Below are positions 33,538 to 44,782 of a stretch of DNA of 64,000 nt, piece by piece. Every line of letters begins with the position of its first letter. The stretch's first letter is position 1. Origin of the DNA: Haliclona indistincta (lineage: Eukaryota; Porifera; Demospongiae; Haplosclerida; Chalinidae); contig OZ024785.1 in NCBI GenBank assembly GCA_964017065.1, positions 11,425,086 through 11,489,085 on the forward strand. The letters run 5' to 3'. Under the pieces are notes generated by a model. It ran no database searches, was not told the origin of the DNA, and saw nothing but the letters and a program-made list of their open reading frames with translations. Made by a program: the position numbers and the translations under genes.

Positions 33538-33586
33538 ATGGTGGAGTGGGGAAGAGTGCATTGACTATTAGATTTACCCAAGATCA
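33538..33586 (+). CDS. Isolated Ras-family P-loop exon
   Basis: After a TTTTTTATAATAG acceptor, 49 bases encode DGGVGKSALTIRFTQDQ, the G1/P-loop (GxxxxGKS) and alpha-1 helix of a Ras/Rap-type small GTPase, ending at GTGAGT. The upstream candidate start (ATGGCAGTCTCC at 33433) is in the wrong phase for direct joining. No switch or G2-G5 exons were found before 34.1 kb, so this is either a fragment or a gene with long introns lost in the rearranged DNA that follows. Confidence 0.55.
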
Positions 33587-34223
33587 GTGAGTCCTTTAAA
33601 CTCAAGCAGAGACTTTAGTTCGTGATTGTGCTTTTATTATGCATAATCAATAATAAGGCCAAGATTTAATTTCCTGAGAGTACGCAACTGTTGTTAGGTG
33701 TTAGGCTACATGTAGTGGGCATGTCTTTGTCTTGGTTTACCACATGCACTTGCTGCTGGAGGCTCTATTACTGTACACATATCAGTGCATCAATTGCATA
33801 GCGTAAAGACCATACTATTTTGTTGCAAAAGTACTGAGTCTTGATTCATTCAAGAGAAGCCGATGTAGCTCTTAGATAGCACCACAAATTTTGCAGAAAC
33901 TGTTTTAGTATACAGTTTTAGAAATTGAAGATTTGCTTCCTACATGTAGCTCATCACTGGCAGATAGGACGCATGTGAAGTTTTGAACACCATTTATTCT
34001 TTACCGAGCGCCTTAGCATGAGGCAAATAATTGCGATGGTGAGCGGGATTGGAGCGTCTCACATTTTCTAAGTGATATGTCACGCTTAGGAATGCTAATC
34101 AGGGTTACGGCGAGGGCTGCATACTACGTATTATAGACTAGCTCCACGGGGATCAATCTCATGGTTCTCATGAGAAAAAGAATCTCATATTGTAATCTCA
34201 TATTGTAATCTCATATTGTAATC

Positions 34224-35042
34224 TCATATCTCATAAAGTTGTAATCTCATATTGTTCAATCTCATGTATACCAACTTTGGTGCTTTTATCATAAAATGCA
34301 CAATAGTTGTGGTATGCTGCTTCACTACAAGAGCTATGCATCCATGACTTTTTGTTCGAATAGTATGGTACACCATGGGTTTTTTTTTTTTTATCTCTGA
34401 GGCCTTTAAAACATCTTGGATTTTTGCTTTTCCTATTACGATTGGTGGCATCTTCTCACCAGTAGCACTAACAAAAAAGGATACAGTAATGCGCTCTTTT
34501 GCTTTCTTTCCACCCCTACACTCTTTCTTCTTGTCACTTAGTGTTTTCTCAGGAAGGGCTCTATAGAAGCAACCAGTTTCATCAGTGTTCCATATGTCTT
34601 CTGGTTTGTATCCGATCATTAGTGTCTTCAGCCTTTCCTTCCATCCACTGACAGTTTCATCACGGACATCACCACACTCACCACTTACTGTCATCTGCTT
34701 GATACTATGTCGTTTCTTGAAAGAGTCAAGCCATCCATTAGATGCTTTGAAAGTAGTGCTGGGATCTAACCTGGTAGCAATTTCACGAGCTTCTTCTTGG
34801 AGCATAGGTCCAGAGACGGGAATGTTCCTTTGTCGAACAAGGAGATACCATTTGTAAATAGCTTCGTTTACATCAGTAAAGGTAGCTGCACGACATCGTT
34901 TCCTCTCCCCAGGCTCATTTGTCTCATAAGCAGTCACAATTTTTTCTTTGTTGATAAGAATACGCGTCTTACCACATTTAACAACACTTGCAATCTTTCT
35001 TGCTCCAGCTCCTGGGTTTTTCTTTTCTTTGCTAGTGACCAT
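34224..35042 (-). pseudogene. Tigger/pogo-type transposase, truncated and frameshifted
   Basis: From ATG at 35042 (minus strand): a psq/CENP-B-type helix-turn-helix (GARKIASVVKCGKTRILINK), a second HTH_Tnp_Tc5 module (AIYKWYLLVRQRNIPVSGPM, STTFKASNGWLDSFKKRHSI), then the DDE start with IWNTDETGCFYRALPEKT (D154) and ERITVSFFVSATGEKMPPIV. At about 34425 one base is missing in GGAAAAGCAAAAATC; the expected NPRCFKGLRDKKK continues in another frame up to WMHSS (about 34330), where homology ends. The second D and third D/E are lost, so it is inactive. Repeats of its 5' flank follow at 35036-35190. Confidence 0.85.
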
Positions 35043-35190
35043 TGATCAAAGAGAGCTGGGAGGTTAGCTAGTGACCATTGATCAAAGAGGGCTGGGAGGT
35101 TAGCTATAGTGACCATTGATCAAAGAGAGCTGGGAGGTTAGCTAATGACCATTGATCAAAGAGGGCTGGGAGGATAGCTACATGTAGCCA
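35036..35190. repeat. Tandem repeat, about 38 bp, four copies
   Basis: Unit gtgaccattgatcaaagag plus agctgggaggttagcta, four copies with 1-5 differences, starting at the 5' end of the Tigger relic. The first unit supplies the relic's start codon. Confidence 0.9.
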
Positions 35191-35799
35191 TTCTGATCAT
35201 TCATCTATATCACCCTCATTAGAACTAGATTCCCGAACGACTAGGCGGAGAGAAATCAGCACGCGTCCCCTCCACCTAATGCTTCAAGCTGGACTATTGA
35301 CCCCAATCATTCCGACTCCCGGTCCAGATCTTCATCTATATCTCCCTCACCTACAAGAGTGGTAGGTTCGCAAACAACTAGGATGTCACTAGGATGTTCC
35401 GAACACATGTCACTCACTCACTCATTGTCAAGTATGACAAGCCATCATGCACAGAAATAGTTGAGCTGAGGGCCCTAAAACACCTGCAATCAGGTTGCAT
35501 GAACATTGGGCTACACTCAACGTCACAATTAACAAATGCACAGATCATATCTCGCGCCCACTATCAGCTCCACCAATATTGAAATCAGAAAACACATGAG
35601 GTGAGGGAGGAGAAGAAAAGGCCACACCGGCATTGAATGTGAGCGACAACTTACACACTAGACTCGGAGGATCCATTTTTAGCAACCAACAGACCAAGTG
35701 AGTATCATAATAGAAACTAGATAATGACTACAATGCTTTATAGGTATGCCAAAGAAGCGAAGAGCGAGGATTGCACTTTTACTGCTAATGTAGCAGATT

Positions 35800-36125
35800 A
35801 TCAAGCTTTTTCGGTTTCCACATGGCAATAACCTACGAACTTTCAATTGATGACTACTAAAAGAGACATCTACCTACGCTACCCTCCAATAGCAAGCAGA
35901 ATTATTTGCGATAGATTTAGAGAACTCTCGTGTTACCTACACTTTGTAGATAACAGCTTGCACCTTATCGTGATGACCCTCTCTATGATCGACTGGGAAA
36001 AGTCAAGCCTGTCATTGAGTACTTAGAGCAGAAGTTTGCTGAAATCTATGACCCACATAAAGAAGTGTCCGTCGATGAGCCCATGATTAAGCATACAGGC
36101 AACCCTAAACTCTCAACTCTGTGAC
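35800..36125 (+). pseudogene. piggyBac-type transposase remnant
   Basis: RFRELSCYLHFVDNS (about 35925), then in another frame YDRLGKVKPVIEYLEQKFAE and IYDPHKEVSVDEPMIKHTGN match the piggyBac order 'RFxxxxRYLHFxDN ... Y D(R/K)LxKVRPxxxxL ... VSVDExMxxFxG', including the first catalytic Asp (in VDE). Frame breaks and the absence of later motifs show a relic. The acidic N-terminal part may lie around 35200-35350. Confidence 0.8.
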
Positions 36126-36464
36126 TGGAGTTGAGAGATCACAGGTTTTAGATCACACAGTTTTTTTAATGGACTTGATTATTATTATGATCATGTTATT
36201 TTCCAAACCTTTTTGACATGAGGAATGTGGGCAAGTTTAATGAACAAGCTAAACAAGTGTGCCAATCAACAATACTTCAACGTAAGAAAAAAAAAGCCGA
36301 TCTTGTTATAAGAGTGTCAATTATAATTATTATCAGATTTTCCCTACTGTTAAACTATCACAGTAGCTACTTTTGTGACATATCCAATTGTTGATCCATT
36401 TGGAAACCGAGCGGCTGTCCATCTAGATGATATCAATGTACTACCAAGATAGACACCAGTGGGA

Positions 36465-36521
36465 ACTTGTTCTTGGTACTAGTTACTGTGTGATTTAACG
36501 AAGTTAAATCACACAGTAACT
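36465..36521. repeat. 57-bp repeat ending in a perfect 19-bp-stem hairpin (copy 1)
   Basis: AGTTACTGTGTGATTTAAC, three bases, then its exact complement. The same 57 bp occur at 39776-39832, in direct orientation, 3.3 kb away, on either side of the coiled-coil gene. It may be a minimal MITE or the edges of a duplicated segment. Confidence 0.9.
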
Positions 36522-37352
36522 GCTAGCCTGTGTAGTGTTGTCATGAATAGCTTCATCTATATATAGAAGCGATATCCTCCTCATTATTCAAGAGAAGTTG
36601 TAATCCTCTGCGCTGGCTTTAGCCAGGTAGTCTTCAGGTGAGGACTTGAGTAGAAATTGTCCATGTATACGTGGTGACCCTTTTTGTCTAAACGAAACCC
36701 TTCATTAGCTCCATTACCACTGCATACGTTAGTCCATGTGCACGGTCGTCGATTGAATCATCCTTACCTAACAATAATAGTGAAGTGTGCTGTAAGTATC
36801 GTCTCTCTATCTGTATGTGTGTACAATTCTTTCATGCATAACCATTATGCTATGTGTATTATTCATTAGAGTGGTGGTTTACTCTGTTTCTTCTGTAGAT
36901 AATTATGGGAAATGCAATCAAGTATCTGGTACCCATTGACGAGGAAACAAGAATGCTGGAACGCCAGAATATGCAGCTTAGTAATCGGTTGGATCGGTTG
37001 ATCATTGGATAAGACATGTCGTACAAAGGGAACAAGATACAAAGAGAGTGGAAGAGAGGTTTAAAATGGAGTGTAGAGATAAAGCAGAGGCAGATGCTAG
37101 GAAGGATAAGGAATTGGGAGAGAGACAAGAGCAAATTGTCCAAAGGGAAGGAGATGTAATGAGAGAGGAAAAGAGGTTGAAAGAGAAAGAAGAGCAAGTT
37201 AAAGCAGATAGAGAAGAAATTGAAAGAGAGAGAAGTGTATTACAGCAAGAGAGAGAGGAATTGGCTGAGGATGTAATGAGAGAGGAAAAGAGGTTGGAAG
37301 AGAAAGAAGAGCAAGTTAAAGCAGATAGAGAAGAAATTGAAAGAGAGAGAAG

Positions 37353-39666
37353 TAAGGCTGGGCGGTATACCTATATTTAGCTATATCACAGTATTACTTC
37401 AGTATAGTGACGGTATATATTTTGTGGTTTGCTGATACCTGATACCGTCATACCGGAAATACCGTGTAATCAAACGGTATGTAACAGGTATTATATATTA
37501 TTGTGTAAACGGTTTACGTAGAACGTTTACATAAGTACAATGATTCTATTTGGCGCCTGATAACTTACCGCCTGCTCGATTGTGAATATGGCTGAACGCA
37601 TGCTGTAAGCAAATTAGCAATGTCAACTGGAAATCTCGTGGCAAAGAGTGGGACAAAAAGTATAGTGTGGGACTATTTTGGGTTTGAATGTGGGAGAGAT
37701 GGAAAAGTGATCGATGATGGGAGAGCAACGTGTCGCATTTGTCGTCGACGAGCCATGGCTAAACAAGGCAATACGTCAAACCTGCTTTCACACTTGAGGA
37801 ACTACCATTCAAAACTTTACTTAGAAGTCAAAGCAGCAATGGCCAAAGGAAGTAAGCCACCACCACCATCTGGAATGGCTCAGCCAACACTAGCTGAAAC
37901 GGTAGAAAACAGCCAAAAGTATGAAAGAAAGGGGAAAAAATGGAAGAATCTAACTGAGGCAGTAACATACTCCATCTGCAAAGACTCGCTGCCTATCTAT
38001 TCAGTCGAAAAGCCTGGGTTTAAGCGACTTCTGCAGACGTTCGATTCAAGATACGAGATACCGAGTCGATCTTACTTTTCGAAGACAGCAATACCTAACT
38101 TGTATGCTTCAACTAGAGCTCATGTGAAGCACGAGATTTCCCAAGTACAGTTCTTTTCTGCAACAACAGATATGTGGTCAAGTATCGGAATGACACCATA
38201 TCAAAGTTACACTATCCACTTTATTGACGATGAGTGGAAGCTACAAGCCAGGTGCCTGCAGACGCAATTTTTACCAGAGGACCACACAGGTGCAAACCTA
38301 GCAGAAGCTATGAGTGCAGCATTGGAGTCATGGGAGTTGAGTACACAAAATCAAGTATGCTTAACTACAGACAACGGTGCTAACATTGTTTGTGCAGCAA
38401 ATCTGCTCAGCTGGCCTAGACTATCTTGTTTTGGGCACAATTTACACCTAGCTATCACTAACTCACTCAAAGAAGACCGTCGTTGCACTCGAGCGCTGGG
38501 AGTATCATGAAAGGTTGTTAGCGCCTTCTCTATGAGCTGGAAGAAAAGGAGAGAATTGACTAAAGCACAGATCAATCTAAAGTTAAACCAGCGATCTCTT
38601 GTTGCTGATTGCTCAACTCGTTGGGGATCAATGGAGAAGATGGTACGCAGAATACTAGAACAAGAAGAAGCAATTCGTGTGGTACTAAGTGCAGACAGAA
38701 AAACTACCCATATTGTACCCACATGGCAAGATATCGATGTGTTGAAAGCAATTCATAAAGCTCTCTCTCCTCTCTCTAGCCTAACCGACATGCTCTCAGG
38801 TGAGGAGTATGTCACTGTTTCTGCTGTTCTACCGATGCTGACGCTTATCAGCGATGAATTGTTGCAAGATGAACAGTCTGACACACAACTTACCAAAGAC
38901 ATCAAGAGACGCATAAGAGAGGATCTTAACACACGGTACTCTGTAGTACCAGAGAAAACGACAGAAATCCTCAAAATTGCCACTTTCTTGGATCCTCGTT
39001 TCAAGACCAACTATATTAAGGGCACTGATCTAGAAGACATCAAGCAGGTCCTGGTTGATGAGGCTCCTGATATTGTCAAGAATGACACTCCATCAGCAAC
39101 TACGTCATCAAGTGGACCATCTACTAGTGACCCACCACCAGTCAATAAGCGTAATCTAGGCTCTTTGTTCAAGAACAAGGAACAAGATCAAGAACAGATG
39201 CCAGTACTGTCTGTTGAACAACGCATTCTTGTGGAGTTAGAAGGCTATGAGAAAGCATCTTTGCTAGACACTGAAGAAGATCCACTACAGTGGTGGAAAG
39301 TCCAATCACACAGCTATCCTATCCTATCTAAATTTGCCAAGAAGTATTTGGCTGTTTGTGCAACCAGTGCTGCTTCTGAGCGTCTCTTTAGCACGTCAGG
39401 CAAGATAGTTTCTCCCCTAAGAGCGTCCTTGAAGCCAGAGAAAGTGGATGTTAGTCTTTCTTGCAAAGAACCTGTGACCATGATGCATTTAACCCACCTT
39501 TCATCACTTATTATATCATCTTTGATCACTTAATTATAATATTCAATTTGATCGTTTATATATAAGCTGTCACTAGAAATGAGCTACAAATATAGGTATA
39601 CAGCTATATTGCTATATATTTTTGGGATATAGTGGTACTATATTTGGTAAATACCGCCCAGCTTTA
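37353..39666 (+). mobile_element. 2.3-kb ZBED-type hAT transposon with 8-bp target duplication
   Basis: Ends TAAGGCTGGGCGGTAT and ATACCGCCCAGCTTTA form a 16-bp inverted repeat with one mismatch. GAGAGAAG flanks both ends (37345-37352 and 39667-39674). The interior carries one transposase frame with two lesions, so insertion is fairly recent. Confidence 0.95.
37620..39533 (+). pseudogene. hAT transposase of ZBED family, one nonsense codon
   Basis: A 637-codon frame broken only by TGA at 38508-38510. Domains in order: BED zinc finger (CRICRRRAMAKQGNTSNLLS then HLRNYH), an N-terminal helical region, RNase H-like catalytic core (SATTDMWSS, then LTTDNGANIV), the CFGHNLHLA block with insertion domain, RWGSMEKMV, LDPRFK, and the hAT C-terminal dimerisation block (CATSAASERLFSTSGKI). 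The TGA stands where CGA (Arg) would fit, consistent with CpG deamination. Near 39451 one base is missing, because VFLAKNL and a stop follow in the adjacent frame. Otherwise close to intact; relatives with intact genes may supply transposase. Confidence 0.93.
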
Positions 39667-39775
39667 GAGAGAAGTGTAATACAGCAAGAGAGAGAGGAAT
39701 TGGCTGAGGAGAATAGTAAAAACGAAGGCGGGAAGAAGATTGCAACTTAGAAGAAAAAGTTAATAAGTTGGTGAG

Positions 39776-39832
39776 ACTTGTTCTTGGTACTAGTTACTGT
39801 GTGATTTAACGAAGTTAAATCACACAGTAACT
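39776..39832. repeat. 57-bp hairpin repeat (copy 2)
   Basis: Identical to 36465-36521 apart from the flanks; see that entry. Lies just after the stop codon of the coiled-coil gene. Confidence 0.9.
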
Positions 39833-40087
39833 ACTCGAGTCATGAACGGATTAGACGAGGTTTGTGTCAGCTGGTATACATGAGTCCAGAATCACTGATC
39901 GCTGAAACAGGATTGCTATCATTCTGAGCATCAGTTGGTAAATAAAAGCATTTCACAATCTGTATACAAGACTGAATATATGGTAAATCATAAATCATAA
40001 TTATTATGTGATTGAAGTATATCATTGAATAAATGATAAGCACTTGATGGTAAACACTGCATAGCTTTACCGGAAAGCTGGTTTGTT

Positions 40088-40280
40088 GTGTTTTCGCCAG
40101 TTATGTTTACGATAATAGAGATTAATGGGAAAATGAAACTAGTAGTGGAAGATGTGCAGAAACGACGAAGTATCCTGTCCAACGCTCATGACACTCGACA
40201 CTTGGGTGTCAATAGGATGCTAGATATTGCTAGCAAGTACTATTATAACTCAAGACGCGAACTAATTATGTATGTGTGAC
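40088..40280 (+). pseudogene. Integrase zinc-binding (H2C2) fragment
   Basis: SILSNAHDTRHLGVNRMLDI followed by ASKYYYN is the HHCC zinc-binding motif of retroviral-type integrases (H-x3-H, then YYW); the Cys pair is approached (YVCDK) but the frame then stops. No catalytic core follows. It may derive from a gypsy element or a GIN-like gene. Confidence 0.65.
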
Positions 40281-40705
40281 AAGTCAGTGCATTTCTATGT
40301 TCATCGATCTATTCTATCGTGTCATATCCGTTTCAAGCACTGAACTCTTCAAGCTAAGGTACTCTTTCGGGCAAAGTGTTAATAAACGTCACCTCAATAC
40401 TGAGGTCTAGTGGTGGATGCGGATAATCGATGCAGCCCTGATGCCATCGTCAACATTCCAGATTCAAGCGCAGGCATAGCGAAATACAAGTGTCCATACA
40501 CGGCACAAGCCATGACTCCTCAGCAGCAGCAAAGCCGGAGAGTTTCTGTTCGTCGGTGTCAAGTTCAGGAGCTCTATAGCTCAAAACGAACCCCAATTAT
40601 ACTTCGTATGTCGTGAGCCGTTCCCTTGTCTGTCCTTTTTAGCACACACATAAGCAAGGGCGTACATGAACTCGTTCAGCTCTGATATGAGTGCTGTCAG
40701 TGTAT

Positions 40706-40809
40706 TCATCCAACATCTTCACAATAGAACTCAGCATTGGCAACAAATCCTTCTACACTCACTTCTTCATAATCACTGTCGCTGCACTCAACAACACCTA
40801 CCGGCACTC
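40706..40809 (-). CDS. Small acidic 3'-terminal exon
   Basis: On the minus strand, after a TTTTTGTTTAG acceptor: GVPVGVVECSDSDYEEVSVE, then GFVANAEFYCEDVG and TGA. The upstream part (WITKRTTGMTYRVF near 40860) runs into the left end of the Ngaro element at 40887, so its gene may have been cut by that insertion. Confidence 0.4.
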
Positions 40810-40886
40810 CTAAACAAAAATTTAATGTGAAGACTCTATAGGTCATGCCTGTCGTACGCTTTGTAATCCAAGGAAGTCCTTGTCTA

Positions 40887-41063
40887 ATATATTTTCCTGT
40901 CGGTTGACGTAGGAATTAGACGGGAAATATGCTCCCGAAATTTGTAAGATAAATTGCATGGTGTAGTAGGTGACACGTGTCTGTTGTAGTATTTAAACTA
41001 GACACGTGAAGTAGTTGAGCATTCCTAGGTTTTGTGCACTACACAATCAATCTAGTTTTTTCT
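40887..41063 (+). repeat. Split direct repeat A1
   Basis: Identical over 177 bp to 45987-46163. Contains a palindromic attagacgggaaatatgctc region and inverted gacacgtgtc/tagacacgtg motifs. Its end lies 33 bp before the gag start, so the promoter is probably inside it. Confidence 0.95.
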
Positions 41064-41096
41064 TGCATTCTACTATTATTTTCTTCACGACCCATC

Positions 41097-43901
41097 ATGA
41101 CTGACGGGGACGATGCTGGGCCTTCTGGTTCCGCTATGTCCACGATCCTGCAGGAGATCCGAGAGTCCCAGAAAAAGCTGGACGAGAAATTCGCACAGTT
41201 TCGCGACGAGGTAAAGAGGGGGTAGGAGGACGCAGCAGAGAAGGCTATCAAGAGGGTTCGCCGTGAGAAGCCCCATGTCTACAAACGGAAGGGGAACGAG
41301 GAACAGGCGTCGTTTAACGAGAGAGTAGAAGAAACCATCGTCGCGGCGCAAGTGGAGCTGGAGGGGACATCATCAGGTGCAGTGGAGAAGGCCAAGAAGA
41401 GCCTAGAGCAAGGTCTGGCATTGTTGTACGAACGACAGAAGCTGATTAAATTAGCGGACAGATCCGAGCACGGCTGGGGCGTGGTGGCAGAGTATACTGC
41501 AGACGAGCTGGCAGAGGACAGCGATGATGAGAAGCGCATTTTCAAAGCTGAGAAAGCTGCAGAGCGCAAGGCAGCGAAGAGGAGGAAGACAGTAGCGCCA
41601 CTGCGCCCCAAAGCCCGCGTGCAAACTCCACTGGCTAGTGCTGCACCAACCGGTAGCCAAGTGCTGCCTCGTCGCACGGTTCCCGTACCGCAGTCCTATG
41701 CTCAGGCCGTGCGTCCTGTTAGGCCACCGGGCCCATGTTTTGCTTGTGGCGAATCGGGCCATATCAGAAGCTGTTGCCCCAAGATCCAAGACTTTGCCAT
41801 CAAGAAGTGGTATCCTTCCATGTGTAATGTTGGTAGTAGTGTTGGTAGGAATGATGGTGGTGGTGATGTATGTAGTAGTAGCATTGAGCATGAAGTGCTA
41901 GTGGATAGTGCTAGTAATGATTGTGAAGGTGTTGATATGATGTGTGATATGTCAGATGTGTGCGGACGTACTTGGGAAGCTGAGGCTGTAAGCCCGCAGC
42001 CCAATGGGCAAACATGTTATTATTCTGTGCAGGGCAGGCTGAGGCAGAATATTCAGTACTGGAGGGATGTTCTGGAAGCCCCAAAAGCAGTGCTGAGGAC
42101 TATTGAGTCAGGTTATGTTCTGCCATTGATGAGTGAGCCCACCCCACTTGTTCAGTGTAATCAGCAATCAGCATTGGCTGAGGCTGATTTTGTAAATACT
42201 AGCTTGTCTGAGCTGTTGGCAAATCGCTGTGTTAGACCAGTTGATGAGGTGCCCTTCATTTGTAGTCCGGTGTCAGTAGTAGAAAGTGGTAGTGGTAAGA
42301 AGCGTTTAGTTGTCAATCTCAGACACTTGAACAAATTTTTGTGGAAACAGAAGTTTAAGTATGAGGACCTCAGAACTGCAATGTTGCTGTTTGAGAGAGG
42401 AGATTATTTGTTTTCCTTTGATTTGAAATCTGGATATCATCATGTTGCTATTGCTGAGATACATCAGAAGTATTTGGGTTTTGCTTGGGAGGGTTCCTAT
42501 TATGTGTTTACAGTATTCCCCTTTGGCTTGTCTACTGCATGCTACATGTTCACAAAGCTTCTCCGTCCTCTTGTGCGTTATTGGCGAGGGCAAGGAATTA
42601 GAATTGTTGTCTATTTGGATGATGGTATTGGTGCTGCTGCTGGTGGAGCAGAGGCAGCAGATGTTAGCAGAGTCGTTCGGTCAACATTAGAGCTTGCAGG
42701 TTTTGTGTCGAACTGCGAGAAATCAGTGTGGCAGCCCACACAGCGCCTGCAATGGTTAGGATTTATCATCGATACATCGCTCGGTCAAATTGAGACTCCT
42801 CCGGAAAAAATTTCTAGACTGCTCAGCATATTAAGTAAAGTACTCCATGCCTCACACGTGTCAGCTAGACAACTTGCCAGTGTTGTCGGTAGAATCATTT
42901 CTATGGGTTTAGCAGTTGGTCCCGTTAGCCGCTTAATGACGCGTAGTTTGTATGCAGTTCTCGAATCTAGAAGAGCATGGTGTGAGCTTCTTAGTTTGCC
43001 TGAGGAGGCCCGTAAGGAACTTGAGTTTTGGTCAAGTAAGTTAGTAGAATACAAGGCTCAGCCAATCTGGCACTCTCCATCGGCAGTGAGGGTAGTTTAC
43101 TCAGACGCCAGTGCTACTGGTTACGGAGGGTACATAGTTGAACATGGGCGTTACACTGCATATGGTCAGTGGACAGCTGTAGAAGCAACGCGAAGTTCAA
43201 CATGGCGAGAACTGGCTGGAGTCTGGAAAGTACTCCAGTCGCTGGCTAGCAAATTGTCCAACAACCGCGTACGTTGGTTCACTGATAATCAAAATGTTGT
43301 CCGTATACTGCAAGTAGGTAGCAGGCAGCCCCAGCTGCAGGAAGTCGCATTAAAAATATTTTCATTGACTATTCACTGCCAGATTCGCTTAGAACCAGAG
43401 TGGGTTCCCAGAGAGGAAAACGAGCAAGCTGACTATTTGAGTCGAATTATTGACCTAGATGATTGGTTTTTGGACCCAGCAATTTTTGCTCAGTTGGATG
43501 CCCAATGGGGTCCGCATTCCGTTGACTGGTTTGCAGATAGCTATAACAAACAATTGGATAGATTTAATAGCCGCTGTTGGAACCCAGGTTCAGAGGCAGT
43601 GGATGCATTCACAGTAGATTGGTCTGGTGAGAATAACTGGTGGTGTCCACCTATTGCGCTTATCCCTAGAGTTATTAGGCATGCCCAGGCATGTTCAGCC
43701 TATGGTACATTGATAGTGCCTTGCTGGCTGTCGGCACCTTTTTGGCCAATGCTTTGCCCAACCAAAGGTCAATTTGTTGTTGAGGTGATAGAGCTGCCTC
43801 AGCAGAGAGGGTTGTTCCTCCCTGGAATGTCAGGTGCAGTGCTGTTCAATGGGGAGATACCCAATACTGCAGTGCTTGCTGCGAAGTGTGATTTTCGTTG
43901 A
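41097..43901 (+). CDS. Gag-like/reverse transcriptase/RNase H polyprotein of the Ngaro-like element
   Basis: ATG 41097 opens a 935-codon frame broken only by an in-frame TAG at 41223-41225 (codon 43); after it the frame is open for 891 codons. The N-terminal part is charged and helical (gag-like), with a knuckle CFACGESGHIRSCC (C-x2-C-x4-H-x4-C, near 41738-41779). Reverse transcriptase follows: RLVVNLRHLNKFL, FSFDLKSGYHHV, FPFGLSTACYMFTK and the catalytic VYLDDG (about 42612). RNase H has YSDASATGYGGY, WRELAGVW and WFTDNQNVV. The C-terminus (DWFADSYNKQLDRFNSRCWN, WWCPP) is typical of DIRS/Ngaro pol. The TAG may be readthrough, a mutation of a Gln codon, or removed by splicing. Confidence 0.9.
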
Positions 43902-44089
43902 ACCTTTGGCTGATCTGTATGTGTGTATGGCTTGCACTAGATTTATGTGGTGCAATGGTGGCATGATTGAAAGCTGTGCAGCTTGCCTGTTTGATGGCAG
44001 TGATGTATTGTCCATTTGGAGACGGGGATTCAGCAGCTCCTTTGAGGGCAGCAATATGTGTGTCTGTTTTGGTGACAGCAAAGCATAGT

Positions 44090-44500
44090 CGCCTATTTGA
44101 TGGCGAGAATATGTGTCCATTTGGTGACAGTAAAGCATAGTCGCCTATTTGATGGCGAGAATATGTGTCCGTTTGGTGACAGCAAAGCATAGTCGCCTAT
44201 TTGATGGCGAGAATATGTGTCCATTTGGTGACAGTAAAGCATAGTCGCCTATTTGATGGCGAGAATATGTGTCCGTTTGGTGACAGCAAAGCATAGTCGC
44301 CTATTTGATGGCGAGAATATGTGTCCATTTGGTGACAGTAAAGCATGGTCGCCTATTTGATGGCGAGAATATGTGTCCGTTTGGTGACAGCAAAGCATAG
44401 TCGCCTATTTGATGGCGAGAATATGTGTCCATTTGGTGACAGTAAAGCATGGTCGCCTATTTGATGGCGAGAATATGGGTCCATTTGGTGACAGTATAGT
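44090..44500 (+). repeat. 52-bp minisatellite with alternating 104-bp higher-order unit
   Basis: About eight copies of cgcctatttgatggcgagaa plus tatgtgtccatttggtgacag and taaagcatagt. Copies alternate between 'ccatttggtgacagtaaag' and 'ccgtttggtgacagcaaag', so the array grew by doubling a dimer. It fills the gap between the polymerase and recombinase frames. Confidence 0.95.
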
Positions 44501-44782
44501 AAAACATATCTCACAATTGCCTGTTTGATGGCATTATTTGAGTTGCCCAATGGTGGCTGTAGAGTCAGCATCAAATTTGTGTTGCCGCTGTGTTAGCTTG
44601 TTGTCAGAGTGTGAATTTTACAGTGATGTATCCCTTGTTGTCCATGTGGCGTGATGCAGCCGAAACCTGAATGGTTTTGGTGACTCCCAATTTTTCTAAG
44701 GTTCAATAGTTAGACCACTCCCCCTGTTCCTGTCGTACAGTACTTGTACATGTTACATGTTCTGTTTGTGGCATGTAATTAA

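Larger units (their letters stand above)
36905..39750 (+). pseudogene. Coiled-coil gene split by a hAT insertion
   Basis: ATG 36905 begins MGNAIKYLVPIDEETRMLER, with a glycine at position 2 suited to N-myristoylation, but reaches TAA at 37010. From 37016 another frame holds a long charged coiled coil with a repeated unit (EEKRLKEKEEQVKADREEIE) up to 37352. The hAT element follows. From 39667, after removing the element and one copy of its 8-bp duplication, the same unit resumes in frame and ends at TAG 39748-39750 (ENSKNEGGKKIAT). Gene family unknown; multi-copy MGN coiled-coil proteins are likely in this genome. The early frame break may be an unrecognised intron. Confidence 0.6.

Noticed and set aside
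34375..35045. Plus-strand ORFs of 63-90 aa
   Set aside because: Antisense of the Tigger transposase relic.
41451..42004. Minus-strand ORFs of 100-146 aa over the gag region
   Set aside because: Shadows of the plus-strand gag-pol frame, which has recognisable domains.
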